A DNA stretch of 64,000 nt from ZC4RG35 sp040878345 (lineage in GTDB: Bacteria; Actinomycetota; Acidimicrobiia; Spongiisociales; ZC4RG35). Positions 25,298 to 32,081 of the stretch are shown piece by piece. Location: the NCBI GenBank assembly GCA_040878345.1, contig JBBDML010000022.1, positions 1 through 64,000 of the forward strand, given 5' to 3'. The notes below the pieces were generated by a model. That model made no database searches. It was not told the DNA's origin and worked only from the letters and a program-made list of their open reading frames with translations. A program made the translations under genes and the position numbers. Position 1 is the first letter of the stretch, and every line of letters starts with the position of its first letter.

Positions 25298-25411
25298 GTG
25301 GGATTCAACCCCTTTCGCAAGCAGGAGAAGACCCGGACCGACGTGGTGATGATGGTGTTGGCGCTCCTGGCGACCGTGGCCCTGATCGCGTGGGCAGTCT
25401 CACCGAGGTGA
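25298..25411 (+). CDS. Small single-pass membrane protein (37 aa)
   Basis: GTG start giving MGFNPFRKQEKTRTDVVMMV, then LALLATVALIAWAVSPR. A basic N-terminus is followed by one hydrophobic helix (about 16-34), which predicts cytoplasm-in topology. Small proteins starting MG-NPFR next to a Zn-ribbon gene recur in actinobacteria as far as I recall; no function is known. The stop overlaps the start of the next gene (GTGA), and a leaderless promoter lies just upstream. Both support a real gene despite its size. Confidence 0.7.
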   Translation: MGFNPFRKQEKTRTDVVMMVLALLATVALIAWAVSPR

Positions 25412-25590
25412 CAGTCACCCCCGTGCAGCCTTATCAGGCGCGCAAGGAGTACATATGCCCCGGGTGTGAGGGAACCATCCCGCCGGGGACGTTCCATTTG
25501 GTGGTGGTGCCGGATGAGTCCCCTGACCTCAGACGGCATTGGCACCACGGCTGTTGGCACAAGGACCTCAGAAGGCGATTCGGCAGGTAG
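25408..25590 (+). CDS. Small zinc-ribbon protein, conserved actinobacterial type
   Basis: 60 residues from the GTG at 25408: YQARKEYICPGCEGTIPPG, then FHLVVVPDESPDLRRHWHHGCW. CPGC plus the HWHHGCW motif are likely metal ligands. Close relatives are often labelled ATP/GTP-binding protein in actinobacterial genomes without evidence; I infer only a metal-binding fold. GTGA overlap with the small membrane protein makes the two a coupled pair. It ends 3 bp from the convergent ABC permease. Confidence 0.75.
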   Translation: MTVTPVQPYQARKEYICPGCEGTIPPGTFHLVVVPDESPDLRRHWHHGCWHKDLRRRFGR

Positions 25591-25593
25591 CGG

Positions 25594-26358
25594 CTAGGCG
25601 TCGCGACGACGAAGACCCCACCAGGTGAGCCCGAACGCCAGGACGGTCCACCCGACGAGGGTCACGGCTGCATGGGTCAGCGAGATCTCAGACCCGGGGA
25701 GGAACGCGCCGAAGAATCCGTCGAGGAACTCTCCGAAGAGGGCGGTGGTGGCGGCGGTCACCGAGACGTTGGCGTAGGGCGGCCAGAGGGCGAGGATCCC
25801 CTCGAGGAAGGAAAAGGCGAGCGCGGCGCCGATGGCCGGCCCCACCGAGCGGAGCAGGGCAACCGCCGCCAGCCCGAGGGAAGACCACACCAAGGCCACC
25901 AGGCCGACCCGCCAGCCCAGACCCAGCCACTCGGTGGCGCCGGGGCCCCCCTCGCCCGGAGCAGCGAAGAGGGTGAATCCAGCCCATAGCATCACGCCGA
26001 GGGCGAAAGCCAACCACGAGGCCAGCGTGAGCATGGTGATCCTCGCTCCCACATGACGGAGCACCGACGATTCCCTGGTGAGGGAGGTGGCCCACACCGT
26101 CGATCCCAGCTCTCCACCCAGGATCACCACCGCCAAGATCAGGGGGAACCAGGTCTGACCGGCCACCTGCTGGGCGCCGATGGTGTAGGCGTCAGGCTTG
26201 GCCAGCACCGGGACCTCCTCCGCCAGGTCCGGGGCGATCTGGCCGAAGATCAAAAGGAAGAAGGCGGTGAGCCCCACGAGGAGGAACAGGATCAACAGAA
26301 GCACCGGATAGAGCTTGCGCCGGCTCAGCTTGAGGTACTCGGCGTGAACCAGGCTCAG
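25594..26358 (-). CDS. ABC-2 type transporter permease, probable CTG start
   Basis: 254 residues if begun at the CTG at 26356-26358. Six membrane segments: LYPVLLLILFLLVGLTAFFLLIF, WFPLILAVVILGGELGSTVWA, ITMLTLASWLAFALGVMLWAG, LGWRVGLVALVWSSLGLAAVALL, AIGAALAFSFLEGILALWP and AAVTLVGWTVLAFGLTWWGLRRRD. No ATG, GTG or TTG lies in frame upstream. The first such codon (GTG 26304) would drop the typical HAEYLKLSRRKLYP lead-in. GGGAG sits 6 nt before the CTG, and CTGA overlaps the ATPase stop. Export substrate unknown. Confidence 0.85.
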   Translation of the reverse strand: MSLVHAEYLKLSRRKLYPVLLLILFLLVGLTAFFLLIFGQIAPDLAEEVPVLAKPDAYTIGAQQVAGQTWFPLILAVVILGGELGSTVWATSLTRESSVLRHVGARITMLTLASWLAFALGVMLWAGFTLFAAPGEGGPGATEWLGLGWRVGLVALVWSSLGLAAVALLRSVGPAIGAALAFSFLEGILALWPPYANVSVTAATTALFGEFLDGFFGAFLPGSEISLTHAAVTLVGWTVLAFGLTWWGLRRRDA

Positions 26359-27254
26359 AGACCGCTCCCCTCTCCGGTCATGCCCAGGAACACGCTCTCC
26401 AACGAGCTCCGCTCGGGTCTCACCTCGCTCGGGAAGATCCCGGCCGCGGCCAGGGCCCTCACCACCGCCGACCCGTCCTGACTCTCGACCACCACTCCCC
26501 GGTCGTCGCTCCTGCCCTCGAGGCCGGCGGCAGCGAGCACGGCAACCGCGGCTCCGGGGTCGGGTACCAATACCCGTATCCCCCCGGCGTCGAGCATCGA
26601 CTCCAGTGACCCCTGGGTGACCAGCCTTCCGTGGTTTATCACCACCACGTAGTCGGCCAGCGCCTCGATGTCGGCGAGGTCGTGACTGGAGACGACGACT
26701 GTCCTCCCCTCGGCGGCGACAGCACGCAGCCTGGCCTTGAATACGTGTTGGCCGGCAGGGTCGAGCCCGTCGAGGGGCTCGTCGAGGATCAAGAGCTCGG
26801 GGTCGCCCAACATGGAAGCGGCGAGGGCGAGACGCTGACGCATCCCCTTCGAGTACTCATCGACACGGCGCCTGGCGTCGGCGGTGAGCCCGACGAACTC
26901 CATCAACTCCGAGATCCGGCCATGGCCGAACCCGAGTGTGTCCGCCGCCACCTCCAGGTTGACCGTCCCGGAGAGGGCCTTGATCAGCCCCGGCTCCTCG
27001 ACGATCACCCCCACCTTCTTGGTGATCTCGGCCAACCGGTGGGGGCTCCTCATCCCGAGGATCTCGATCTCACCCGCCTGGGGACGGGTCAACCCGAGAA
27101 TCGAGCGGAAAGTGGTGGTCTTGCCGGAGCCGTTGGGACCGAGGAACCCGGTGACCTGACCGGCGGGGATCTCGAAGTCGAGCCCGCGCAGGGCCTCGGT
27201 CTTCTTGTAGGTCTTGTGGAGGCCGGTGACCGCGATTGCTGATGCCTGCGTCAT
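26355..27254 (-). CDS. ABC transporter ATP-binding protein
   Basis: 299 residues. Walker A GFLGPNGSGKTTTFRSILGL, Q-loop region, signature YSKGMRQRLALAASMLG, Walker B LLILDEPLDGLD and switch His in VVSSHDLADIEALAD. The C-terminal 80 residues (GSLESMLDAGGIRVLVPDPGAAVAVLAAAGLEG) are the accessory domain typical of DrrA/CcmA-like exporters. Pairs with the permease downstream through a 4-nt overlap. The cargo cannot be told. Confidence 0.92.
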   Translation of the reverse strand: MTQASAIAVTGLHKTYKKTEALRGLDFEIPAGQVTGFLGPNGSGKTTTFRSILGLTRPQAGEIEILGMRSPHRLAEITKKVGVIVEEPGLIKALSGTVNLEVAADTLGFGHGRISELMEFVGLTADARRRVDEYSKGMRQRLALAASMLGDPELLILDEPLDGLDPAGQHVFKARLRAVAAEGRTVVVSSHDLADIEALADYVVVINHGRLVTQGSLESMLDAGGIRVLVPDPGAAVAVLAAAGLEGRSDDRGVVVESQDGSAVVRALAAAGIFPSEVRPERSSLESVFLGMTGEGSGL

Positions 27255-27272
27255 GCTCTAAAACAACGGGAT

Positions 27273-27288
27273 CGTCTCAAAGGAGACG
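27273..27288 (-). terminator. Possible terminator after yraN
   Basis: On the minus strand CGTCTC, loop CTTT, GAGACG, followed after ATCCCG by TTGTTTTAG. The short stem and the offset T-run make it a weak intrinsic terminator. It lies between the yraN stop and the ATPase start. Confidence 0.35.
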
Positions 27289-27290
27289 GG

Positions 27291-27617
27291 TCAAGACGCC
27301 GCCGGGACCCAATGGACGTCGAAACCCGACCGGTGGATGCGGATCCCGAGGACATCGACCCTGGTGGCGGCGATCTGTCTTGCCAGCGCCTTGACCCGGG
27401 CCCGTTTTGCGGGATCCGCAGCGTCGACCGGGTCGGGGCCCCCGAGCCGGGTCCTCACCTCGACCGCCACCCGCTCGCTCCCGTCCACCGCCAGGAGATC
27501 GATCTCCCCTCCAGGGACGATCACGTTGGCGGCCACCACATCGAGACCCACCTCCTCCAGGTACCATCGCGCCAGGGCCTCACCGATGGTGCCGAGCTCA
27601 CGACGCGAAACGCTCAG
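27291..27617 (-). CDS. yraN: YraN/UPF0102-family nuclease-like protein, probable CTG start
   Basis: 108 residues from CTG at 27615-27617: RRELGTIGEALARWYLEEVG, GGEIDLLAVD, VAVEVRTRLGG. This is the YraN restriction-endonuclease-like fold (Glu13, Asp40, Glu53), but the usual EVK is EVR (Arg55 for Lys). No canonical start is in frame before the GTG at 27551, which would remove the conserved GExLAxxYL helix. GGAG lies 8 nt before the CTG, and CTGA overlaps the DUF2469 stop. Its usual partner comM lies about 4 kb away, interrupted by accessory genes. Confidence 0.82.
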   Translation of the reverse strand: MSVSRRELGTIGEALARWYLEEVGLDVVAANVIVPGGEIDLLAVDGSERVAVEVRTRLGGPDPVDAADPAKRARVKALARQIAATRVDVLGIRIHRSGFDVHWVPAAS

Positions 27618-27910
27618 ATCGAGAGCTCCGGCTTCTCGAGTTCCTCCACGTTGACGTCACGGAACGTGAGGACCTGCACTTGCTGGAGGAATCGGGCAGG
27701 GCGGAACATGTCCCACACCCAGGCATCCCTCATCTGGACCTCGAAGAACATCGACCCGTTCGATTCGCGGACGTCGATGTCGACCTGGTTGGCGAGATAG
27801 AAGCGACGCTCGGTCTCCACGACGTACTTGAACATCGGGAGGACGTCGTGGTACTCCTTATAGAGCTTCAGCTCCACCTCGGACTCGTAGCGCTCCAGGT
27901 CTTCTTCCAT
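27614..27910 (-). CDS. DUF2469 actinobacterial protein
   Basis: 98 residues: MEEDLERYESEVELKLYKEY, FKYVVETERRFYLANQVDID, FFEVQMRDAWVWDMFRPARF, VLTFRDVNVEELEKPEL. A very conserved family almost confined to Actinobacteria, always near lepB/yraN; function not established. The ATG at 27910 with GAGGAAGAG upstream is preferred to an ATG 14 codons earlier. Confidence 0.9.
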   Translation of the reverse strand: MEEDLERYESEVELKLYKEYHDVLPMFKYVVETERRFYLANQVDIDVRESNGSMFFEVQMRDAWVWDMFRPARFLQQVQVLTFRDVNVEELEKPELSI

Positions 27911-27997
27911 CTCTTCCTCGCTCCGGCCTTGGTCGACTCCCGGCCCGATCATATGACAGGCCCCGACATAACCAATAGGGATTCCAGGTGACAGTTT

Positions 27998-28642
27998 CTA
28001 GAGACCGCCGAAGTGCGAGGTCGGCCAGATGACCAAGAAGGCTCGACCCACGATGTCGTCGATCGGCACCGCGCCAAAGCGACGAGAGTCGAAGCTGAAC
28101 TCGCGATTGTCCCCCATGACGAACACCTGGGCGGCGCCGATCGTCACCGGGCCGAAGTCAGGCATCTGGGTTCCCTCGGGCAGATAGGGCTCCGCCAAAG
28201 GCACCCCGTCGATGTGAACCCGATTCTCCTCGATCGAGATGGTCTCGCCGGGCAGTGCGATCACCCGCTTGATCAGGTCCTCGGCGCCACGCGTCCTGAC
28301 GCCGACGGCTTCCATGATCGAGCGGATGACGGCCTCGGGAATCGACTCATCGGGCTCGGGACTGGCCGGGTCACGGAAGACGACCACATCGCCCCTGCCC
28401 GGGTCACCGAACCGCAGGGACAGCTTGTTGACCATCACCCGATCGTTGATCTCGAGAGTGGGCACCATCGACTCTGAGGGGATCCAGAACGGCTGGACCA
28501 GGAATGTCTTTATCACCACCGCGATCACCAGGGCGGTGAGCAGGAGCCCGGGCAACTCGGCCCAGAAAGAGCGACGCTTCCCCTCCGGGCTCCCCTCTTC
28601 CTGGTCCTTTTGGAGGTGGCGGCCTCGGCTCGACCGGTTCAG
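27998..28642 (-). CDS. lepB: Signal peptidase I, probable CTG start
   Basis: Removes signal peptides at the membrane. 214 residues from CTG at 28640-28642: a charged N-terminus, then RRSFWAELPGLLLTALVIAV leading into the membrane anchor (about 29-50). Catalytic Ser58 is in FWIPSESMVPTL, Lys125 in LIKRVIALPGE, and GDNREFSFDSRRFGAVP is the family box. A TTG at 28555 is the only usual start codon in frame, but it lacks a Shine-Dalgarno and would remove the conserved SFWAELP segment. AAGGAG lies 8 nt before the CTG, which overlaps the rplS stop as CTGA. Confidence 0.92.
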   Translation of the reverse strand: MNRSSRGRHLQKDQEEGSPEGKRRSFWAELPGLLLTALVIAVVIKTFLVQPFWIPSESMVPTLEINDRVMVNKLSLRFGDPGRGDVVVFRDPASPEPDESIPEAVIRSIMEAVGVRTRGAEDLIKRVIALPGETISIEENRVHIDGVPLAEPYLPEGTQMPDFGPVTIGAAQVFVMGDNREFSFDSRRFGAVPIDDIVGRAFLVIWPTSHFGGL

Positions 28643-28983
28643 TCGCGGAGCTCCTTGATGCGCGCCGACTTCCCCACCCGGTCGCGCAGGTAGTAGAGCT
28701 TGGAGCGACGGACGTCGCCTCGTCTGACGATCTCGATCTTCTGGATGATCGGGGCGTGAACCGGGAAGACCCTCTCGACACCGACCCCGAAGCTGAGCTT
28801 GCGGACGGTGAAGGAGGCTCGGGGCCCGTCGCCGTTGCGGGCGATCACGATGCCTTCGAAGACTTGGACGCGCTCCCGACCCCCCTCGACCACCCTGACG
28901 TGGACCTTGACGGTGTCGCCGGAGCGAAAATCGGGCAAGTCGTCGCGGACATGCGCGCTCTCTACGGCTTGAAGATCGTTCAT
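28639..28983 (-). CDS. rplS: 50S ribosomal protein L19
   Basis: 114 residues: LPDFRSGDTVKVHVRVVEGGRERVQVFEGIVIARNG, SFTVRKLSFGVGVERVFPVHAPIIQKIEIVRRGDVRRSKLYYLRDRVGKSARIKE in part. Lies at the 30S-50S interface. Usual order trmD-rplS-lepB. The final codons carry AAGGAG, which serves as Shine-Dalgarno for lepB. Confidence 0.97.
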   Translation of the reverse strand: MNDLQAVESAHVRDDLPDFRSGDTVKVHVRVVEGGRERVQVFEGIVIARNGDGPRASFTVRKLSFGVGVERVFPVHAPIIQKIEIVRRGDVRRSKLYYLRDRVGKSARIKELRD

Positions 28984-29038
28984 GGAAGGCTCCTAGAGAT
29001 CCGGGGCGGATGCCATGGCCCCGGGTCGGGCGATTGTA

Positions 29039-29722
29039 TCAGGTCTCCGATTCCTCGCCATCTCCCAGGAGATCGGGGCGACGCTCTCGGGTCCGCTTCG
29101 AACGCTGCTCAGCCCGCCAGGCCTCGATCCGCGCATGGTCCCCGCTGAGGAGGACCTCGGGGACGGCCCAGCCCTCGAACTCGGCGGGTCTGGTGTACAC
29201 CGGCTCCTCGAGGAGACCCCCGCGGAAGGACTCCTTCTCGGTCGACTCGGGGTTCCCCACCACCCCGGGTATGAGCCTGGCCATTCCCTCGATGGCGGCG
29301 GCAGCCGCGACCTCCCCCCCGGCAAGAACGTAGTCGCCGAGGGACACCTCCTCATCGATCAGGTTGTCGATGACCCGCTGGTCGACACCCTCATACCGCC
29401 CGCAGACGAAGGTGATCTCAGGAGTGCCGGCCCACCGGTCGAGGGTGGCCTGGGTCAGCGGCCGGCCCGCCGGCGTGAACAGGACCCGATGAGTCGCCTC
29501 GAGAGGGACCAACGCCTTGGCCAGGGGCTCGACCATCATCACCATGCCCGGACCTCCGCCAAACGGGGAGTCGTCGAGCTGCCGATGCCTTCCCAGCCCG
29601 TGTTCCCGGAGGTCATGGATCGACACGGTCAAGGCCCCGTCCTCGATGGCCCGGGCCACGATGGAAACCCCAAGGGGCCCGTCGAACCACCCAGGGAACA
29701 TTGTCAGGACATGGATCCTCAC
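29039..29722 (-). CDS. trmD: tRNA (guanine-N1-)-methyltransferase TrmD
   Basis: Methylates G37 of tRNAs; SPOUT fold with a trefoil knot. 227 residues: MRIHVLTMFPGWFDGPL, SPFGGGPGMVMMVEPL, ITFVCGRYEGVDQRVIDNLIDEEVSLGDYVLAGGEVAAAAAIEGMARLIPGVVGN in part, and GLLEEPVYTRPAEFEGWAVPEVLLSGDH. GTG start. It is separated from rimM by an accessory insert, so a new promoter upstream of the DUF1059 gene is expected. Confidence 0.96.
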   Translation of the reverse strand: MRIHVLTMFPGWFDGPLGVSIVARAIEDGALTVSIHDLREHGLGRHRQLDDSPFGGGPGMVMMVEPLAKALVPLEATHRVLFTPAGRPLTQATLDRWAGTPEITFVCGRYEGVDQRVIDNLIDEEVSLGDYVLAGGEVAAAAAIEGMARLIPGVVGNPESTEKESFRGGLLEEPVYTRPAEFEGWAVPEVLLSGDHARIEAWRAEQRSKRTRERRPDLLGDGEESET

Positions 29723-29736
29723 GAGGCCGTCGTTGG

Positions 29737-29916
29737 CTAGAGAGGTCTGATGAACACGATCCCGGTGGCCTTCAGAGCCTCGGCGACCCGGTCGTGTTGC
29801 TCCGGGTGGTGCTCGCGGGAATGCCTCAGCGCCCTGTCGGCCAGCCTGTCCCGGTGCTCGTCTCGATCTTCGTGGGTGCAGCCGGGGATGATGCGATCGC
29901 AGATGAACTCGAACAA
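29737..29916 (-). CDS. DUF1059-like small protein
   Basis: 59 residues from TTG at 29914-29916: MFEFICDRIIPGCTHEDRDE, then HRDRLADRALRHSREHHPEQ and a helix EALKATGI. The CxxxxPGC start followed by an AxxHxxxxH helix matches the DUF1059 pattern; function unknown. AAGGAG lies 10 nt upstream, slightly far. It sits 14 nt before trmD on the same strand and probably heads that transcript. Confidence 0.7.
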   Translation of the reverse strand: MFEFICDRIIPGCTHEDRDEHRDRLADRALRHSREHHPEQHDRVAEALKATGIVFIRPL

Positions 29917-29945
29917 CTCGTCAGGTCTCCTTGCGGACAGGTCGG

Positions 29946-29952
29946 ATTATTA
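29946..29952 (-). promoter_or_regulatory. Candidate -10 (TAATAAT) for DUF1059-trmD-rplS-lepB
   Basis: An AT-rich TAATAAT on the minus strand in an otherwise GC-rich gap, about 30 nt before the DUF1059 start. It is the natural place for a promoter because the upstream thiolase gene separates trmD from rimM. No clear -35. Confidence 0.4.
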
Positions 29953-29990
29953 CAGGTCGAGCGGGCAGCGACCCCATGGGCGGGAATCTT

Positions 29991-31169
29991 TCAGGAGAGA
30001 CGCTCAACGATCATCGCCATGCCCTGGCCACCCCCGACGCACATCGTCTCCAGGCCGTAGGTGCCGTCGAGGGCCCGGAGACCATTGAGCAGGGTGCCCA
30101 TGATCCGGGCGCCGGTCATCCCGAAAGGATGGCCGAGGGCGATTGCCCCGCCATGGGGGTTCAGACGGTCGATGTCGATCCCGATCTGGTCGACACAGGC
30201 CAGCACCTGGGCGGCGAAGGCCTCGTTGAGCTCGATGATGTCGATGTCGCCCAGGCTCATCCCAGCCTGGTCGAGCACCTTTCGGACGGCGTGAACCGGT
30301 CCCATCCCCATGAACTCCGGCGCCAGGCCGGCGACCGAGGAAGCGATGATCCTGGCCATCGGAGTCAACCCGAGTTGATCGGCTCGGGTGGCCGACATCA
30401 CCAGCACCGCAGCCGCGCCATCGTTCAGGGGGCAGGCGTTTCCGGCGGTGACCGTCCCATCCGGCTTGAAGATCGTGGGGAGCTCGGACAGCCTCTCCAG
30501 CGTGGTGTTGGGTCGCGGCCCGTCGTCGTCGCTGATGGTCCGCCCGTCGGCCACCACCACCGGCGTGATCTCGTTGGCGAAGAAACCGTTCTTCTGGGAC
30601 TCGACCGCAAGATCCTGAGACCTCTTGGCGAACTCGTCCTGACGCTCCCGGGTGATCCCGAAACGCTCGGCGACGTTTTCGGCGGTGTTGCCCATCGGGA
30701 TGTAGACCTGGTTGATGAAGTCGTCGCGGTCCGGATCGGTGAACCGGGGGTTGAGGTCCTCGCTGGCGAAGCCCTTGCCGTAGGTCCGGGTGGTCGACTC
30801 GACACCGGCGGCGAGGTAGACGTCGCCCTCACCATCTCTGATGGCATGGAAGGCCATCCGGATCGTCTGCAACGAGGAGGCGCAGAACCGATTGACGGTG
30901 GTGGCTGGCACGGTCTCGGGCATACCTCCCAGCAACGACGCCGGCCGTGCCACGTTGTACCCCTGCTCGTTATGGGTCAGGGCACAGCCAACCATCACGT
31001 CCTCGACACTGGCTCGGTCGACCTCGGGGACACGGGACATCACCGCATCGATCGCCAGACCGGCGAGATCGTCAGCCCTGACGTCGATCAGCGAGCCCTT
31101 GTAGGCACGCCCGATCGGGGTCCTGGCCGTAGCCACGATCACCGCCTGAGGCGCCTCATGCCCTGTCAT
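29991..31169 (-). CDS. Acetyl-CoA C-acyltransferase (thiolase)
   Basis: Thiolytic cleavage of 3-ketoacyl-CoA in beta-oxidation, or the reverse condensation. 392 residues. Nucleophile Cys96 in TVNRFCASSLQ; ELNEAFAAQV; NPHGGAIALGHPFGMTGAR with the active-site His; and the second Cys in ETMCVGGGQGMAMI. The length and loop (NQVYIPMGNTAENVAERF) resemble FadA/FadI-type degradative thiolases. With etfBA and the enoyl-CoA hydratase elsewhere in the window, fatty-acid oxidation is plausible. Transcribed away from the lipoprotein gene. Confidence 0.93.
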   Translation of the reverse strand: MTGHEAPQAVIVATARTPIGRAYKGSLIDVRADDLAGLAIDAVMSRVPEVDRASVEDVMVGCALTHNEQGYNVARPASLLGGMPETVPATTVNRFCASSLQTIRMAFHAIRDGEGDVYLAAGVESTTRTYGKGFASEDLNPRFTDPDRDDFINQVYIPMGNTAENVAERFGITRERQDEFAKRSQDLAVESQKNGFFANEITPVVVADGRTISDDDGPRPNTTLERLSELPTIFKPDGTVTAGNACPLNDGAAAVLVMSATRADQLGLTPMARIIASSVAGLAPEFMGMGPVHAVRKVLDQAGMSLGDIDIIELNEAFAAQVLACVDQIGIDIDRLNPHGGAIALGHPFGMTGARIMGTLLNGLRALDGTYGLETMCVGGGQGMAMIVERLS

Positions 31170-31199
31170 CGAGTCATCCCCTGTTCGCCGTGTCGCTCA

Positions 31200-31205
31200 A
31201 ACCTA
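31200..31205 (-). promoter_or_regulatory. Candidate -10 (TAGGTT) for the thiolase
   Basis: TAGGTT on the minus strand about 30 nt before the thiolase ATG, leaving a short leader with GGGGA before the start. It lies 11 bp from the opposite-facing TAGCCT of the lipoprotein gene. Confidence 0.4.
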
Positions 31206-31216
31206 ATGGCTGGCCT

Positions 31217-31222
31217 TAGCCT
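31217..31222 (+). promoter_or_regulatory. Predicted leaderless promoter -10 (TAGCCT) for the Gmad2 lipoprotein
   Basis: TAGCCT with 7 nt before the ATG at 31230 and no Shine-Dalgarno. Confidence 0.45.
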
Positions 31223-31229
31223 TACCGAC

Positions 31230-32081
31230 ATGCGACCCGGGGCAGAGACGTTGGTGATCGCCGTGCTCCTCCTCGCCGCCTGCACCGGCCCGCTGACCCC
31301 CGGCCCCACCAGCTCGACTTCGACCACCATGAGTCTCCCCGGCACCACGGGAGCTCCAACCCCGCTTTGCGATCGGGCCATAGAGTTCACCGAGGGAGGG
31401 CGTGTCGCCTCCCTGGATAGCCCCGGGTCGGATACCCAGACCGTCGGGTTGATCTCGTGGGAGGCACCGTCCGAATGCGAGACCTTCACCATCGCCTTCG
31501 TGAGCTCGGAGGGAGCGCCTGCCACCACACCGCCCAGCGTCACAGTCGACTTCCTCGACCCGGCCCCGATCCTTCGGATCGCGCTCGACGCCACCGGCTC
31601 GGTGATCGCCGACCAGGTGGTGGACACCGGGCTGGTGGACAGGCTGTTCGTGGTCGATTCGGTCGACGGCGGCGTGTTCATCGATCTCCACCTCAAAGGC
31701 CCGGCGCAGGCCAGGGTGAGCACCGGTGAATCACCTGCGACGCTCCAACTCGAGCTCCAACCCGGCCTCGTCGATCGTCCCAATGTGGCGGTGATCATCG
31801 AAGACCTGGTGGTGATCAGCCCTATGGAAGGGTCAGAGGTTGATTCGCCGGTTGAGATCTTCGGCTACGCCCGGAAGGCGCCGGGAGGGCTGGTGGTCAT
31901 CGCTACGTCGGGGGACCTGGTTTTGGGCGAGCATCATCTCGAGCCCGCCGGGGAGGTGGGCTCTTGGGGCGAGTTCCGGACTTCACTGGCGCTGGACCCG
32001 GGGTCGGTGACCGTCTTCGCCGGGGAGGATCTGGGGCCGGGGGGCCTGGAGGGGGTCACGATCCAGATGACGGTGGGATGA
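31230..32081 (+). CDS. Lipoprotein with Gmad2 immunoglobulin-like domain
   Basis: 283 residues. Signal peptide MRPGAETLVIAVLLLAACTG with lipobox LLAAC (Cys18). A Ser/Thr/Pro linker follows, then an AMIN-like beta domain (about 45-190; FTIAFVSSEGAPATTPPSVTVDF and IDLHLKGPAQARVS), then a C-terminal Gmad2 domain (about 195-283; VVISPMEGSEVDSPVEIFGYA and GSWGEFRTSLAL). Gmad2 is known from spore-germination GerM proteins but is widespread in envelope proteins. Its end overlaps the rimM end by 26 nt, tail to tail. Role unknown, envelope-located by inference. Confidence 0.82.
   Translation: MRPGAETLVIAVLLLAACTGPLTPGPTSSTSTTMSLPGTTGAPTPLCDRAIEFTEGGRVASLDSPGSDTQTVGLISWEAPSECETFTIAFVSSEGAPATTPPSVTVDFLDPAPILRIALDATGSVIADQVVDTGLVDRLFVVDSVDGGVFIDLHLKGPAQARVSTGESPATLQLELQPGLVDRPNVAVIIEDLVVISPMEGSEVDSPVEIFGYARKAPGGLVVIATSGDLVLGEHHLEPAGEVGSWGEFRTSLALDPGSVTVFAGEDLGPGGLEGVTIQMTVG

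Noticed and set aside
28553..28555. TTG as the lepB start codon
   Set aside because: No Shine-Dalgarno, and it would remove the conserved SFWAELP segment before the membrane anchor. The upstream CTG with AAGGAG explains the data better.
29931..31229. Long plus-strand reading frame leading into the Gmad2 lipoprotein gene
   Set aside because: It is antisense to the thiolase, whose catalytic motifs are complete. The lipoprotein signal peptide begins at 31230.
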